The notes under the pieces are model-generated. The model made no database searches. It was given only the letters and a program-made list of their open reading frames with translations, and was not told where the DNA came from. From the NCBI GenBank assembly GCA_021209875.1, contig JAGYVD010000003.1:2356001-2420000 (forward strand): 64,000 bases of DNA, given 5' to 3'. Shown here one piece after another: positions 10,349-22,313 of the stretch (position 1 is its first letter; the number at the start of each line of letters is the position of its first letter). A program made the position numbers and the translations under genes. The stretch is from Rosellinia necatrix. Lineage: Eukaryota; Ascomycota; Sordariomycetes; Xylariales; Xylariaceae.

Positions 10349-13300
10349 TACCCTAGGTGATGGTTGCCCCACACCCCATAGCCAAATTTCCGGCAAACCT
10401 CATTTATTGGATAGTCGGGACAGAATAGCTGAGGCCCCCTCATGATACGCATGTTATTTCTGTACTTGTAGCAAGCTCGGAACTATCTAGATTTGATACG
10501 AGCTCACGTTGTCTGCTCTGCATCTAGCGCTCAGCCAGTGACGTGAAGGGCGCATGCCAACGCTACCGATCCAGCTAGCGTCCAAACTAACTCTAGTTAT
10601 ACATACCTTGTCTGCTGCTAAGGCGAGCTCATACCAGTAGCTTATTACCCGCATTTTGTAGTTTGGAGAAACGGTAAATCCGGGGACTCCTAATGAGACG
10701 AGAAACCGGGGGTCTGGTCCCTGTATCTTAAAAGTTCGGTTGAGGCGACCCCCCCAGATCAGCAATTATTAGTCCACAAAGATGAGTTATGAGATTCATA
10801 GGACGAGGGACTTCCCACCTCCAACACACGATACGCACGAATTGTCTTAAAAAAATTTTTTTTTTTTAAATAATAGAAACTATCAGCCCTTTCGGCTCGA
10901 CGTATTTTGTAATTCGACATCTCAAGAGCTAGCTCTGTTTGTTTGTGACGTTGGTAGTGAAAATCTCGATGAGGTGGGGCCGATACCGGCTGTGGAGTGA
11001 GCTAAATATCAAGCATCTCAGTCACAGTGGAGAACTTTAGAGAGCCTTGGGCACGGCGGAGACCCGGAGCTGTCAAACACATCAAGAGTTAACAGCGAAA
11101 GAACCCTGCGGGTCTCGGATGGATGCTGCAAACGCGCCCTCTAACTACAGCAAGGTACGAAAGTTACAAGTAGTACGAATACAATTTAGGCTCCCCACGT
11201 GGGATTAATCGGCTCTCTATCTCCGCTCCACGGGGCAGGGCCGAAGAGCATTCTACTTGTACATTCTGTTACTACGTACCTGTATTCTAGTACACGGTGG
11301 GTATTCTCGTGGCATATAAAATATACCGCATACATTGTCATTTTCTCTTCTTATCGGCCATGCCAGACTGGTTCTTCTCGGTGGTTTACTATTAATATGG
11401 TGATCCGTGTGGGATTGCTATGAGAAGCTTACCAACACACCGTTAGATGATCATCCCCGAATCCCCGCGAGCTTACAAATGGGACCACCATACTGTACTT
11501 ACTATCTTACATGTTGCGTACCCTGGGTCTGTCCTGGATCTAAAGTGATGTGATGTTTGTATTCACTTGATATCGACATGGTCGTCATAAAATATCCCGA
11601 CCTACCAATGTGTGCCTAGTAAGGGTTTAGCCTGTGATGGCGCCATACTGTCTTAAATATGTATCGAGTTAGGCACCTAGCCTACCTGTGTACACTACAA
11701 GTAGGCGGATACCTTGTTACCTATGTACCTACCTAGTGAGTAAGAGGTAGATAGGCATAGTGACCTTTTTTCCTTCTTTTTTTTCTCGGGTCCTTCTTTT
11801 CTCTCCTTCCTTACCTCTTAGGGGTGGCGTTTTCCCGAGTTTACACCAGATCATATCCGACCGACTTTTCAAAGCCGAACTCAGCAGCGATCGGGAGGGA
11901 TGCCGACGTCCCAGTTCAGAACGGTGGGGTACGCAGGTCCTTACTAGATAGTGTACGTACATACGGAGATGGTCACAAGTGTGTCAATGCACGCGTGCCC
12001 TGTAAAGCTACGACGTTTGTTGGTACGGGCGCCTTGCCGCTGGAGAGGAACCGCGTCTCGGACAGGCATGTGTGTCAGCGACTGTGCAGTAGTTACCTGT
12101 TACCTGTGCTGTGTTGTGCTATGCACACCGACGGTGCACCTGGACAAACCGGCGCACCACAAGTCCGACGCCTTGGGGTGTTGCAATCATCACCAACCTC
12201 GCATAGAATTTCCAATCTACATCGTACGTATAGATGGAGTAGCCCCCGACAGCTATCTCTAGTCTCTAGTCCTGCGGATTCTTTTTTTTTTTTTTTGTTG
12301 TTGTCTTTCTCTCTCCAAAGTTGCTAGCGATCGCTCCACTTGCGTCAGGCACAGCTCAATCCAATACCTATGGAGATATGGAGAGGCTCCCCCGGCCCCT
12401 TTGGCTTTAGGTGGGTATCAACTCCACCAGCAGCGCTCTTACAGGGCAAGCTCTAGCTAGCTACCTAGCCTCGCGTTCATCGCCGGGCCAGCCACAAACC
12501 GACCGAAGCGCGCCCGGGGTCGGATGCCAGCTTCGGTGGTTCGGCGGCCAGGAGAGCAACCCAGAGCACAACCCATAGACCATGCGAATTATCTATGGAA
12601 GCCGAAGAACGGCACTTACTCCATTTTTCTTACGTCAACTACAATTAGCATAAGCCGCAGAGTTGGTACACACTTGTTGTATGTATAGAATAACGTATCA
12701 CGCGCAGCGCTACTATTTCCATCACTATCACGATCCTAGCCTAGTGTTTTTATACCTCCACGGCCGTCGATCACACCATGGACTCGATGAATAATCGAGG
12801 CGCCAACCTTGTTCGCATGCATCATAGTAATAGTCCAGTCCCCATACATACCTACCTAGATACCTAGTATAGTTGGGTCCCCATAGTCGGGTGTCCAGTA
12901 TATTCCCACCCCCCCGCGTAGATGACTCAGGCGGCTTGTTATTCAGGGAATGAACCATGTCTAACGGGATTGGGACACGGCAGGGTATCTCAAACCTGTC
13001 GTATGAAAGGCGTGCTGCAGGTACGGCCCTGGGATATATAGCCCGCGGGGAGCCACGACCAGAGGCAGGATCAACCCAATGCATACATATGAGCGAGGAG
13101 TTTATATTACCCTTGCAGTTTGTCTGAACTATAAATGAACACTCTATCTACCTAAGTGCCTACCTACCTGTAGTTAGGGAACCGCTTGGAACCTTGCATC
13201 ATCAAGGGCATCAAGCAATATTATTGAGCAAGCAAGCAATCAACACCCAGCCAATATTCCAGCCAGATCACCCATCGAGTTCTTAGCAACCCCTCCCAGT

Positions 13301-13551
13301 TCTATTATATATATTTTGTCCACATCTATACATATATATATATATTTATATATACTTCCTACATCCCCGTCTATGGGTGGTCAAGACGCGGTGACACACT
13401 AGCACATGTGACAAGCACCTGGGCACCCTTTCACTCTTCCTCATCAGAACGGCAACTAAGCAGACCCCGCACCAAGCTCTCGAGCGAGCTGTCAGACCAG
13501 CGCCTCTTCATTGATTGATCCTGCCAACATCCTACATCCTGCGTCTACACA
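10349..13551. other. 3.2-kb gene-free region upstream of the arrestin gene
   Basis: I find no open frame with a recognisable domain on either strand. The stretch has a poly-A/poly-T tract at about 10850-10868, several CTACCTA/TAGGTAG tracts (about 11700-11740, 12848-12870, 13148-13175) and a TA-rich run at 13308-13355 before the arrestin gene. It may be a long promoter or hold non-coding transcripts. Confidence 0.45.
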
Positions 13552-15021
13552 ATGTCGATCCGCTCGTGGCCGAACCACCAGGCCTTGGCTCTGGTTGAAC
13601 CCAGGGTCAACATGGACGTAAATATCGATAATCACTATCAGTCTAAGATATATACCACCTCTTCAACCGTGTCGGGACACGTCAAGATGAATCCCTCTCA
13701 CGATGTACAATTCGAGAAGGTGCAGATCCTGCTGCTGGGAACCAGCAAGACTCGAGTCGATGCTATCAATGTATCGCAGGCAACATCCCATACCTTTCTG
13801 AAGTTGATGATGCCCATTCCGGATTCGCATTATCCGTCGCCGCGGCGCTTTCAAGCCGGCACCACTTACACCATTCCCTTCCATTTCGTCGTTCCTCAAC
13901 ATCTGACTTTAAACGCTTGCAACCACCGGGTACCTCACGACGCATTGCAAGAGGATCACCTGCGTCTTCCACCTTCGTTCGGGGACTGGGACAAAGAAGA
14001 CTTTACACCACACATGTCGCGAGTCTCGTATTGTGTACGAGCAAGGGTATATCATCAAGATGCCGAGGGCAAGAGCACCAATGTGGCAGAAGCCACCCGT
14101 GACATCAAGGTGATACCGATGGTGGCCGAAGACGCACCTCTAAATATCACCAAGCAAGATAAGATGTATACCATGTCTAAGTGCAAGACGCTGCGGAAAT
14201 CGATTCTTTCTCCAAAGCTAGGCAAGCTGACCGTTTCCGCCAACCAACCCGCCCCTGCGATGATAAGTTCAGACGGACATGATATCGACTCGACGACTGC
14301 GCTGATAGACATGGTGTTTGAGCCAACATCTAATGAATCGCAGCCTCCAAGGATCGTAGCCGTCACATCTAAAATTACTGCGATATCTTATTATAGCGCC
14401 GGTGGTATTAACCAATATCCTAATCTCAAAGATTGGGTTCGTTCCTTTGGCGGTGATGGACGAGGGTCATACACAAGTTCTGTCCAACTTCCCGGAACAC
14501 CAGTCGATAATGCTATGTGGAAGCAGCACCTCACATCGAAAGTGAGACGAGATTCCGGATACAGCTCAGAGGTTTATTCCGATCCCGACCATGCACCGAA
14601 TAGCCAGCAAAACCCAACGTCAGGTCACGAAAATTGGAGGCGCAACAAAGGTGTCCCCTTTTACTATGCAACCAAGGTGCAGGTCCCGGTCCAGTTACCC
14701 GCAAATAAGAAGCAATTCGTCCCGACGTTTCATTCCTGCATTGCCTCGCGAGTATATGTTTTGTGGATGACGGTAACACTATCAGCACTAGCTGGCACGA
14801 GCTCAACCATCACGGTAAGCGTACCTCTTCAGATTGGTGCCGGCCCCCGAGGAGGCGGTCGAGTCGATTCGACAGGGCTGCCAAATTTCGAGGCTGCGAT
14901 GCAAGAAGCTGCTCTCGAAGTAGATGCCTACTTGCAGCCCCGCACCATGGCCGTGCCAGATATCGAGTTTGCTAGTGAACTGCCTGGCTATTCGGTGCCC
15001 AAAGGCACCCAGAGGGCATAG
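13552..15021 (+). CDS. arrestin-like (alpha-arrestin fold) protein
   Basis: A 489-residue single-exon protein. The first about 200 residues have the beta-sandwich pattern of fungal arrestin-N proteins: NIDNHYQSKIYTTSSTVSGHV, then VQFEKVQILLLGTSKTRVD, and GTTYTIPFHFVVPQHL, where a membrane-trafficking cargo would bind. A second beta-rich half (about 235-420) contains MVFEPTSNESQPPRIVAVTSKITAI-type strands and ends VLWMTVTLSA..SSTITVSVPLQIG, like arrestin-C. A Ser-rich loop (RRDSGYSSEVYSD) could be phosphorylated. Yeast relatives recruit the Rsp5 ubiquitin ligase to plasma-membrane transporters. I see no PPxY motif, so that role is inference from fold alone. The start at 13552 is the first ATG and lies next to the conserved N-terminal strand. 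Confidence 0.72.
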   Translation: MSIRSWPNHQALALVEPRVNMDVNIDNHYQSKIYTTSSTVSGHVKMNPSHDVQFEKVQILLLGTSKTRVDAINVSQATSHTFLKLMMPIPDSHYPSPRRFQAGTTYTIPFHFVVPQHLTLNACNHRVPHDALQEDHLRLPPSFGDWDKEDFTPHMSRVSYCVRARVYHQDAEGKSTNVAEATRDIKVIPMVAEDAPLNITKQDKMYTMSKCKTLRKSILSPKLGKLTVSANQPAPAMISSDGHDIDSTTALIDMVFEPTSNESQPPRIVAVTSKITAISYYSAGGINQYPNLKDWVRSFGGDGRGSYTSSVQLPGTPVDNAMWKQHLTSKVRRDSGYSSEVYSDPDHAPNSQQNPTSGHENWRRNKGVPFYYATKVQVPVQLPANKKQFVPTFHSCIASRVYVLWMTVTLSALAGTSSTITVSVPLQIGAGPRGGGRVDSTGLPNFEAAMQEAALEVDAYLQPRTMAVPDIEFASELPGYSVPKGTQRA

Positions 15022-16781
15022 ACTCCTATGTGAATTCTTCGGCTCGGGGTCGTCCCTAAGCCGCCGACAGGTAGCCTATACGGATCGCCACTCCCAGGGA
15101 TTTTCTTTTTCTTCTCCTTCAACCTGACCTCTCGGTTTTCTTTCTTCGGTTGCAGGCGGGTACGCCACGGCTTCGGATTCTAGCCGGCATTGGCACGGGC
15201 ACGACACACACCGAGACGAATATAGGATCGTGATTATGACGTTTTCTTTCTTTTTCAATATTTCTTTAAAAAGTTCTCACTATTATTCACCTGGCAAAGA
15301 AGTAAGCAAGGAAACGACACGCGGAAACATTGCATCATGATACCCATAAGGCGGCTCTTCCGTTACTTTCTTTTTTTTTTCTTTCCTTTTCATGTTTCGG
15401 TTGAGGTTTGTTGGGTTCGGATTGTTTTCGGGGTCGAGAATGTGGATCGTGGGAGGGGACAAAATTTGCGAGGCCGGACTATAAGCTACCTTTATAATAC
15501 CGGTTGTCCGTCAACTTGTAGGGAAATGCAGGCAAGTCTTCCTGGGGAGGCATGATAAAGAGAATGCCGAGAATATAATAGGCTTAATCAATAAAAATAA
15601 TGAGCTTTTAGCAAGACAACCAATATTAGGTGGTAAACCATGACTTGACTGTTTAGTTATATTACAACATATAACTAACTATAGTTATCTAGTCAGGTAT
15701 CGTCGGAGATGCTTCAGTCGATTTATTATGCGTCAACTGCTTCAGCACTATGTTTAGCCTTGTCAGGCGGTTTAGTTACATACAGGGGCAACTAGCAACC
15801 AGCTAACTACCTAGTTACTATGTTGTTGAGCAAGCATATTTCACTAGGTAGCAAAAACTGCCAAGGTAGTCAGTCATCCACGAGAAAATCTTACGTCTCA
15901 AAGGCCAAATCTACACATGCTCTAATTTAACCTACCCAGTATCTCCAAGATTTACGATTACATACCTACATACATACCTTCCAATGCAACCCAATTCATA
16001 ATTACCTACCAACCCCTCGGTAGTTGTTACTCCAGTAGATAGATATAAGTAACGCCGAGACGTGGGTTCTGGCTCGTGGTGAGCCCCTTCCCTCCATACT
16101 ACCTAGGTAGGTAGGTAAGTACATATGTGGGTAGGTACATATGTATGTACCTCATCGTACTTGATGGGCCCGGGTGCTTACTTATACACTGACTGACTAA
16201 CTACCCAAGTAGGTACTACCTGGATAGCTAACCTGTATCTAATGCACAGTGGTGCAGGCACACTCACATGCTCTACCCCGCTCCCACAGGGCTGTGCCTG
16301 CTAATGCACTCCCGCCGCTAACTACCTACCTGCTAGCGAACGTGGTAGGTGCCCCGGATACCGGCTACAGGATTGGCAATTGGCTCGTCAGCTCACTCAA
16401 ACCGCGCCGCAATCACCCATACACCCCCCAGACATATCACGATAAAATCCTCCTCCAGCACTCTGCCAGTCTGTTTCTCACCAGACGATCGATTCTTCTC
16501 TCTCCCAAGCGACCCAGCCTCTTCATTCCGAGTTCTTCACTATCGTTGAATCCATTCATGTCTTTGTGATGGGCACTTGTATTATGCTTATTATTATTAT
16601 GATGACTGTTTCTTAATCCTTCATGCGCCGAATACCTCCCCGTTCTGGTCCTGTCTCGGTTCTACACGCTCGCCTCACAGTTCCCCGTCCACCGTGGGCC
16701 CGACCCGACCCCCTCCACTATCCTAATAGGCTGGACAACTCAATCGCAACTACCCACCAATAGCTCTGCCCACCAAGCGTC
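15022..16781. other. intergenic and promoter region with AGGT repeats
   Basis: The left part (15560-15720) is AT-rich. The right part has many CTACCTA/TAGGTAG tracts (about 15960-16220), including the exact 19-mer ctacctaggtaggtaggta at about 16099-16117. It is the promoter region of the transglutaminase-fold gene. I see no supported gene. Confidence 0.5.
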
Positions 16782-18794
16782 ATGGCGGAAGTTGAGGAAC
16801 CACAGTTCAACTCGCTGGCAGATCGAATTGCCGCTCTCAACAGGCAGAAGAACTTCACGAGCCCTGCGCCGGCTGCAAAGCGACCCCCTCCGCCTCCGCC
16901 TCCGGTGAAACAACAATCTAGCATTGCGGCCGAGGAAGCTAGCGATGCTGTTGCTCGGCAGAGTCCCGGCCTCCCTGCGCGCCCTCGTCCGAGCAAGCGA
17001 GAGCCACCGGCCGTTCCCCAACGAGCGAATACCACGCCCGCTTCCGAGCCTGCTGCCCGGAGCCCCCCAGCGCTACCCGGCCGACCGCCGCTTCCCTCCC
17101 GCAAGGCCACCTCAGAGCAAGCGCCAACGCCGACATTGCCACCGCGAAGACCAACCCACTCACTAGCTTCTAGGCGCGGGTCGAATTCTTCAGAAATTTC
17201 CCACATCTCATCCATCTCCAACCTATCACTGTCTCGTGCGAGTACAGCCTCGGTCGACTCTCCGGCTTCTCGACGAGTGCTTGCGCCTGCCTTCGACCAA
17301 GCAAAGCTCCCACCACTGCCACCGTCAAGGAGGGAACGGGAGGCACAGGCCGCTAAGGAAAGGGCTGAGCAGGAGAGAACCGAAGTCATCAATCCTCCCT
17401 TAATCCCTACTCGGCCCGCGTCTATTGCACCCACGGCGGAGCCGTCAGGTCGCCCAAGCCTCCCCCCTCGATTGCCCTCTCGGCCCGCGACTGGGACACC
17501 TATTCCTGCACAGACTGATGAAACGCGGTCGACAGGCCCGCGCCGTCTTCCGCCCCCGCCGTCAGCTTTCGTGAAGCCCAAGGCTACTTTAGAGGGCTCG
17601 TCAGGGCCCCCGCCAGTCCCTTTAAATCGACCAGGGCAAGGTTCGCCGCCGCCTATTCCACTTAGCTCTCGACCTACCCGCGCTGAGATTGGCGCTGTTG
17701 CTGTTAGAGCCGCAACCAATACAGTGGCAGTATGCATGATATGTAGAGATTTCTCTGGCCCAGATACTGTGGCGGCGCGATATCCAAACCATTCGCTACC
17801 GAGACATGATCCCGTTGGCTATCTAGCTAACGCTCTCTGTGCCCCCTTTCAGTCGGCTACTGACAAGGCACGTGCGATCTTCGCTTGGTGTCATCATAAT
17901 ATCGCCTATAACGTCGAGGAGTTCTTCGGGAAATGCGTAAAGGGACGTGATGTAAACGAGACCATATTCTTAGGTAAAGCTGTCTGCCAAGGATATGCCG
18001 AAGTCTACCAAGCGATCGCGCAAAAGGCTGGGTTACAGTGTGTCGTAGTCGGCGGGCATGGCAAGGGATATGGCTACACGCCCTTGTCACGGGGCCAAGC
18101 GCCGCCACCTAGGAACCCAACAGGCCATGCTTGGAACGCAGTTTGCATCGACAACGGCGAATGGAAATTGATAGATGCATGCTGGGGGGCTGGATCTGTC
18201 GGCGACCAGAAGTATCAAAAACACTTCAACCCCAAGATGTTCACGCTCACCAATGAGCAGTTTGGTCTATCCCATTTCCCAAGTAATGACCGACACTTTT
18301 ATCGGGAGGATGGTAGGATCCTATCGTGGGAAGAGTATATCTCGGGACCCGTTCCCGGCGTCGAGAAGCCACAGTGGTGCAGTGGTGCTTTCGCTGAAGG
18401 CCTCTCCAGCGATGTCGGGTATAGTCCTGCTGAGAGACACGTCTCCGTCTACAGTGGGGAGGTCGTACGATTTCAGTTTTCGAAGATCTGCCAGCATTGG
18501 ACGCATGAAAAGAACGGCAAGGGCCCTCCTTACTTATTACTTCTTAATACCCATGGTGTCGACGGGCGGAACAAGAGCCTTGTACCCTTGGACACGGATG
18601 GTTATTGGTGGTGGATCGACATCCCAGCGAGGGATTTGGGTGCGCCGGGGATGAACGTGCAACTTTGTGCACTCACGGTAGTAAACGGGCAAGATGCCCG
18701 AGGCGTCACCAAGGAAGAGTTCAATAAGATGAGGGAAACTGGTGCGAATAGCCTGAGTTGGGCTATCTGGTGTTCTTGGGAATTGGTGAACTAG
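16782..18794 (+). CDS. proline-rich protein with transglutaminase-like domain (Cyk3/kyphoscoliosis type)
   Basis: A 670-residue single-exon protein. It starts with a short helix typical of fungal actin/cytokinesis adaptors (FNSLADRIAALNRQ). About 280 residues of disordered Pro/Ser-rich sequence follow, with many SH3-ligand-like cores (RPPPPPPP, ALPGRPPLPSR, TLPPRRP). The C-terminal half is a transglutaminase-like cysteine-protease fold: KARAIFAWCHHNIAYNVEEF, then AVCQGYAEVYQ (C402), GHAWNAV (H449) and KLIDACWG (D465). The Cys-His-Asp triad is complete, unlike some Cyk3 relatives where it is degenerate. Budding-yeast Cyk3 acts at the division ring and has an N-terminal SH3 domain; none is visible here. 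A septum or actin role is therefore plausible but inferred. Residues 300-335 (AVCMICRDFSGPDTVAARYP) form the conserved lead-in to the domain. Confidence 0.8.
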   Translation: MAEVEEPQFNSLADRIAALNRQKNFTSPAPAAKRPPPPPPPVKQQSSIAAEEASDAVARQSPGLPARPRPSKREPPAVPQRANTTPASEPAARSPPALPGRPPLPSRKATSEQAPTPTLPPRRPTHSLASRRGSNSSEISHISSISNLSLSRASTASVDSPASRRVLAPAFDQAKLPPLPPSRREREAQAAKERAEQERTEVINPPLIPTRPASIAPTAEPSGRPSLPPRLPSRPATGTPIPAQTDETRSTGPRRLPPPPSAFVKPKATLEGSSGPPPVPLNRPGQGSPPPIPLSSRPTRAEIGAVAVRAATNTVAVCMICRDFSGPDTVAARYPNHSLPRHDPVGYLANALCAPFQSATDKARAIFAWCHHNIAYNVEEFFGKCVKGRDVNETIFLGKAVCQGYAEVYQAIAQKAGLQCVVVGGHGKGYGYTPLSRGQAPPPRNPTGHAWNAVCIDNGEWKLIDACWGAGSVGDQKYQKHFNPKMFTLTNEQFGLSHFPSNDRHFYREDGRILSWEEYISGPVPGVEKPQWCSGAFAEGLSSDVGYSPAERHVSVYSGEVVRFQFSKICQHWTHEKNGKGPPYLLLLNTHGVDGRNKSLVPLDTDGYWWWIDIPARDLGAPGMNVQLCALTVVNGQDARGVTKEEFNKMRETGANSLSWAIWCSWELVN

Positions 18795-19790
18795 TAATAC
18801 GGGTTTGTACGGGCATGCAAATAAGTCACATGTTCGTGTTCGCTGTGCGGGCGAAATTGATAGTGTGTTAGAATGGCGTAAGGCGCAGGGGCATCGACAT
18901 CCTCATCTGGTCTTCTGGGGGTTGAATCACAAACAAGGGGTTGGTTCTTTGGCCTTATATCTGCTGAGGCGGCCTTTACTATACATTGGTACATAAGCAC
19001 ATAATAACATAGATGATTCGGCCGTTTAATAATACCGCGGCATACTCAATACTAATGTTTTAGAGAGGGGCGTTCGTCCTAACTAGATCCGTTCCAAGTA
19101 TTCTGCTGCACTCGCCAGGTTTAGATCATCCCTTAAAACGATCGAAGGTCGCGTCTTATGGCCCATCCATTCCATCTCCACGACTCTCATTAGACAGATT
19201 CATATCTCAAAACCGTTCATTTTTCCCCGCCGATATTGCTTTTCCATGTATATTACCTATATACGTTTGTCCATCAAAAAGTGTTCGATCATCCCTTATC
19301 CCCCACCACTTCCTATACGTCCATTCATCTGCATTCTTGTCATTACCATATGATCTCCCTTAACTATATGCCAAACCGCAAGCGTATACTGAAACCTCGT
19401 GCGAACTATAACGTTGGCACCCTTGTGTATATAGCTTGGTATGCATATGTAAATGCTGATAGGGTTAAAACTGCGGAACAGAAAGGGGGCGTATGTAATT
19501 TCCATGGAGACGATTTCCCTGAAGCAGGATATCTCCCGCCGTCCCCCCTCCCGGTCCCCAACCCCATTATTTACACAAGCCCTTCTATCATGTTATTCCC
19601 CTCGTGATCATTTCAACCTCTAAATACAACCACCGATGAGATTAAAGACTGACAGCCGACGAACGCCTCGTGATGACCTAGAAATGGAAGGCAAAATGCT
19701 AAAAATAGATCAAGATGTCGATCGTGATACTTAAAACTGTTGGAAATGGGGAGATTCCGAGGAATATCAACGGATTCACGTCGCCGGAAG
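18795..19790. other. convergent 3' intergenic region
   Basis: This lies between the stops of the transglutaminase-fold gene (+) and the MFS transporter gene (-). It is moderately AT-rich. I see no motif-bearing frame or RNA gene. Confidence 0.5.
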
Positions 19791-22313
19791 CTAGCGTGAA
19801 GAGGAATCTGAGCCTCGAGTCCATGGCTCATACCTCTCCTCCTTCCGTCCGTCCCCTTGCCGTACTCTTTCATCCCTATCTTCACGCTCAAGCTGCGCCG
19901 ACACGCGCCGCGCATTTTCCACTAGCTCCTGTGTGGTGGGCTCCCTCCTCGGCTTGCGCATTGGGACCTCAGGCGCCGTGAAGGATTGGCGCCTTGGCCG
20001 ACTGTATGGGACATACGTCTGTTGGGGAACTGTCGGCGCGCTTTGGAGGGAATACGGTCGTGTCAGCTCCTCAAGTTTAGCCACGGTTTCCCGGGCGACC
20101 GATGCAAGACGGGCCGCTTCTTCAAGGGCTTGGGGGCTCGGGGCATTCGCCGGGTAGGGTACAGGCTGTGAGCGAGAGTTTCGACTAGAATTAGGGTGAG
20201 GGGGAGAGCCAAAGCTTTGGCGTTCGGAAGGAGCGAGTGTTAACGCTCGCGAGAGTCGGCAGTGCTCGCAGTGCTCGCAACCTGGCTTGGGGGGCGGAGA
20301 CATATGGGTCTCCCCAGAATTAAGCACAGCACCGTTCATCTCCGTCCTTTCGTATTTCCTATCAAAGTTCGAGTGGTTGTCAGAAGATAGCCTAGGGGAT
20401 GAGTCCGTAAATGGCCCCGTCGACCCCTCACTGCCTATAGGGCCCGGGGACTGGATAGGTCCGCCTGCTCCTGCTCCAGGAGGAGGCGGGCCCGGGGGTC
20501 CTACTTTCTTGACATTCTTCCACTCCATGAAGAGCGCTGCCACCACGGCTACAAGGGCCACACCCATAGCACATAGAAATATTTTGGAAATTGCTGCGTT
20601 GTAGACCCTCTTAACTTTTATCTGGTATTCGGGTGCCACAGATGATACCAAATCGGTCGCACCTTCACTGGTGATCTGATCGGGCGACAGGCCAGGAATG
20701 TCGAGATGAGAAACCAGATAGGTACTTAGGAGATTCTGGCCGACGGAGGTGAAAATGCCGCCACCTAACTGCTGGGCGAAAAACATTATTGCAATACCTA
20801 ATGGGACATCAGGCATAGGCAGAACAGCTTGAGCGGCAAGACTGGCTGCTTGCATACCGAGGCCCAGGCCGAACCCAGCAATGACCTGAAACCCAATCCA
20901 GTGAGACGACGCTTCATCCACCCTGAAGGTGCTCATAAGTCCTTGTCCTATGGCTAACAGGCTTGGGGAGGCGATCATTGCTGGCACATAATATCCGACT
21001 TTTTGCGTAAATATCCCCGACAGAGTACTTCCTACTACCAAGCTGAGGACAAAGGGCAGTGTGTAGACCCCGGACTGCGTCGCGGTTGCGCCTTTAACGA
21101 CCTGGACTAATTTAGAAAGTTAGTATATTCTACACGTCGGTGGTTGCTACGGTAGAGGCGCGGGGAAGTATTTCCCTCGTATGATGGCGGAGGTACTTAC
21201 ACCATAGAGGCAAGTAATAAATTGCCATCAGGAATGACCCGGCAAGCGCAAACATGAAAATAGTCGCAGCCAGTATACTGCGTCGGCGGATCACTCTAAC
21301 CGGAACAGTGGCGGTATTAGGCAAGAAAACTTGGACCGCAGCGAAGGCGATGAAGAGTATTCCGAATAAGCCGAACAGTACGATGATTCGCCAATTGCTC
21401 CATGCATAAGTTGATCCCCCCCATTGTAGAGCGATGAGGAGAGTAACAATACTAGGAATGAAAAAGAAGGTCCCCAAGGGGTCGAGCCGTTTGATTTGTT
21501 GCCACAAGGTGGCTGGTGGATGAGGATACTTCGAGGGGCGGAGAATGAATATTATGAAGATGACCGCGACAGCTCCGATAGGGAGATTTATATAGAAGCA
21601 CCATCTAGTGTTGGGCCGTTAGCAGACAGGCCTTGCTCGAGGCAGTATGAAAACTGCTACTCACCTCCATGTAATAGCATCCGTCAAAGCACCACCCACG
21701 AGTGGGCCGAGAACCGATGCAAGTCCAAATATTGTGCCAAACAAACCTTGAAACATGGGTCGTTTCCGGAGCGGTACCATAGTGATCATGATAATAGTCA
21801 CCCCCGAGAAGATACCGGCGCCGCCCAAGCCCGCGATAGCACGTCCTACGATGAATACTATGGAATTCGGGGCTGCTCCGCATATGACTGATCCAATCTC
21901 GAACAAGGCGACAGTTATCAGAAAGGTCCTAATGGGTGGTTAGGGGCCGTATTATCGCGCGCGAAGTCCCACAGAGTTGCCGTCACATACCTCTTGATTT
22001 CGTAAAATTTGTAGACTCGACCAAACAAAAGCTGCGACGCAGCAGTCGTAAGCTGATAAGCCGATCCATACCACCCAATATCCCCCAGACTGTGGAAATC
22101 CTGTGTGATCTGTGGCGTTGCCGTCCCGATAATCGTTCTATCTAGAGCCACAAGAAACAAGGCCAGAAAGATGCTTATCATTACGGACCAGAACTTGAAG
22201 CTCTTGGGTTGAAATCGCTGTTCGGCCTCATCGTCGGGGGAGCGAGAGGCATTCGAGGCCTGCTGCGCTGGTGCCAGAGCTACCCTATCCAGCTTCTCGC
22301 TATCCTTGGCCAT
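19791..22313 (-). CDS. MFS drug:H+ antiporter (DHA2/14-TMS type) with a long Pro/Cys-containing tail
   Basis: A plasma-membrane or vacuolar exporter of the multidrug MFS class. Minus-strand exons 22313-21991, 21928-21665, 21604-21201 and 21106-19791 are all in phase (GT..AG) and give 768 residues. MFS landmarks are [14 protein letters not shown] in TM1 (DHA2 motif), [12 protein letters not shown] between TM2 and TM3 (motif A), [14 protein letters not shown], and [13 protein letters not shown] (motif C of antiporters). The start is the first in-frame ATG ([11 protein letters not shown]); upstream in-frame sequence has no ATG. The membrane part ends near residue 530 ([11 protein letters not shown]). 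A tail of about 235 residues follows, unusually long for the family, with [11 protein letters not shown], a GCEHCEHCR cluster, and basic/acidic stretches near the end. Substrate is unknown. Confidence 0.9.

Noticed and set aside
11824..12327. 167-codon plus-strand frame in the 3.2-kb gap
   Set aside because: It does not start with ATG, has no motif, and ends in a low-complexity poly-T-derived stretch.
16718..17737. Minus-strand open frame (339 codons) opposite the proline-rich region of the transglutaminase-fold gene
   Set aside because: Gly/Arg/Ala-rich antisense of Pro/Ser-rich sequence; no domain.
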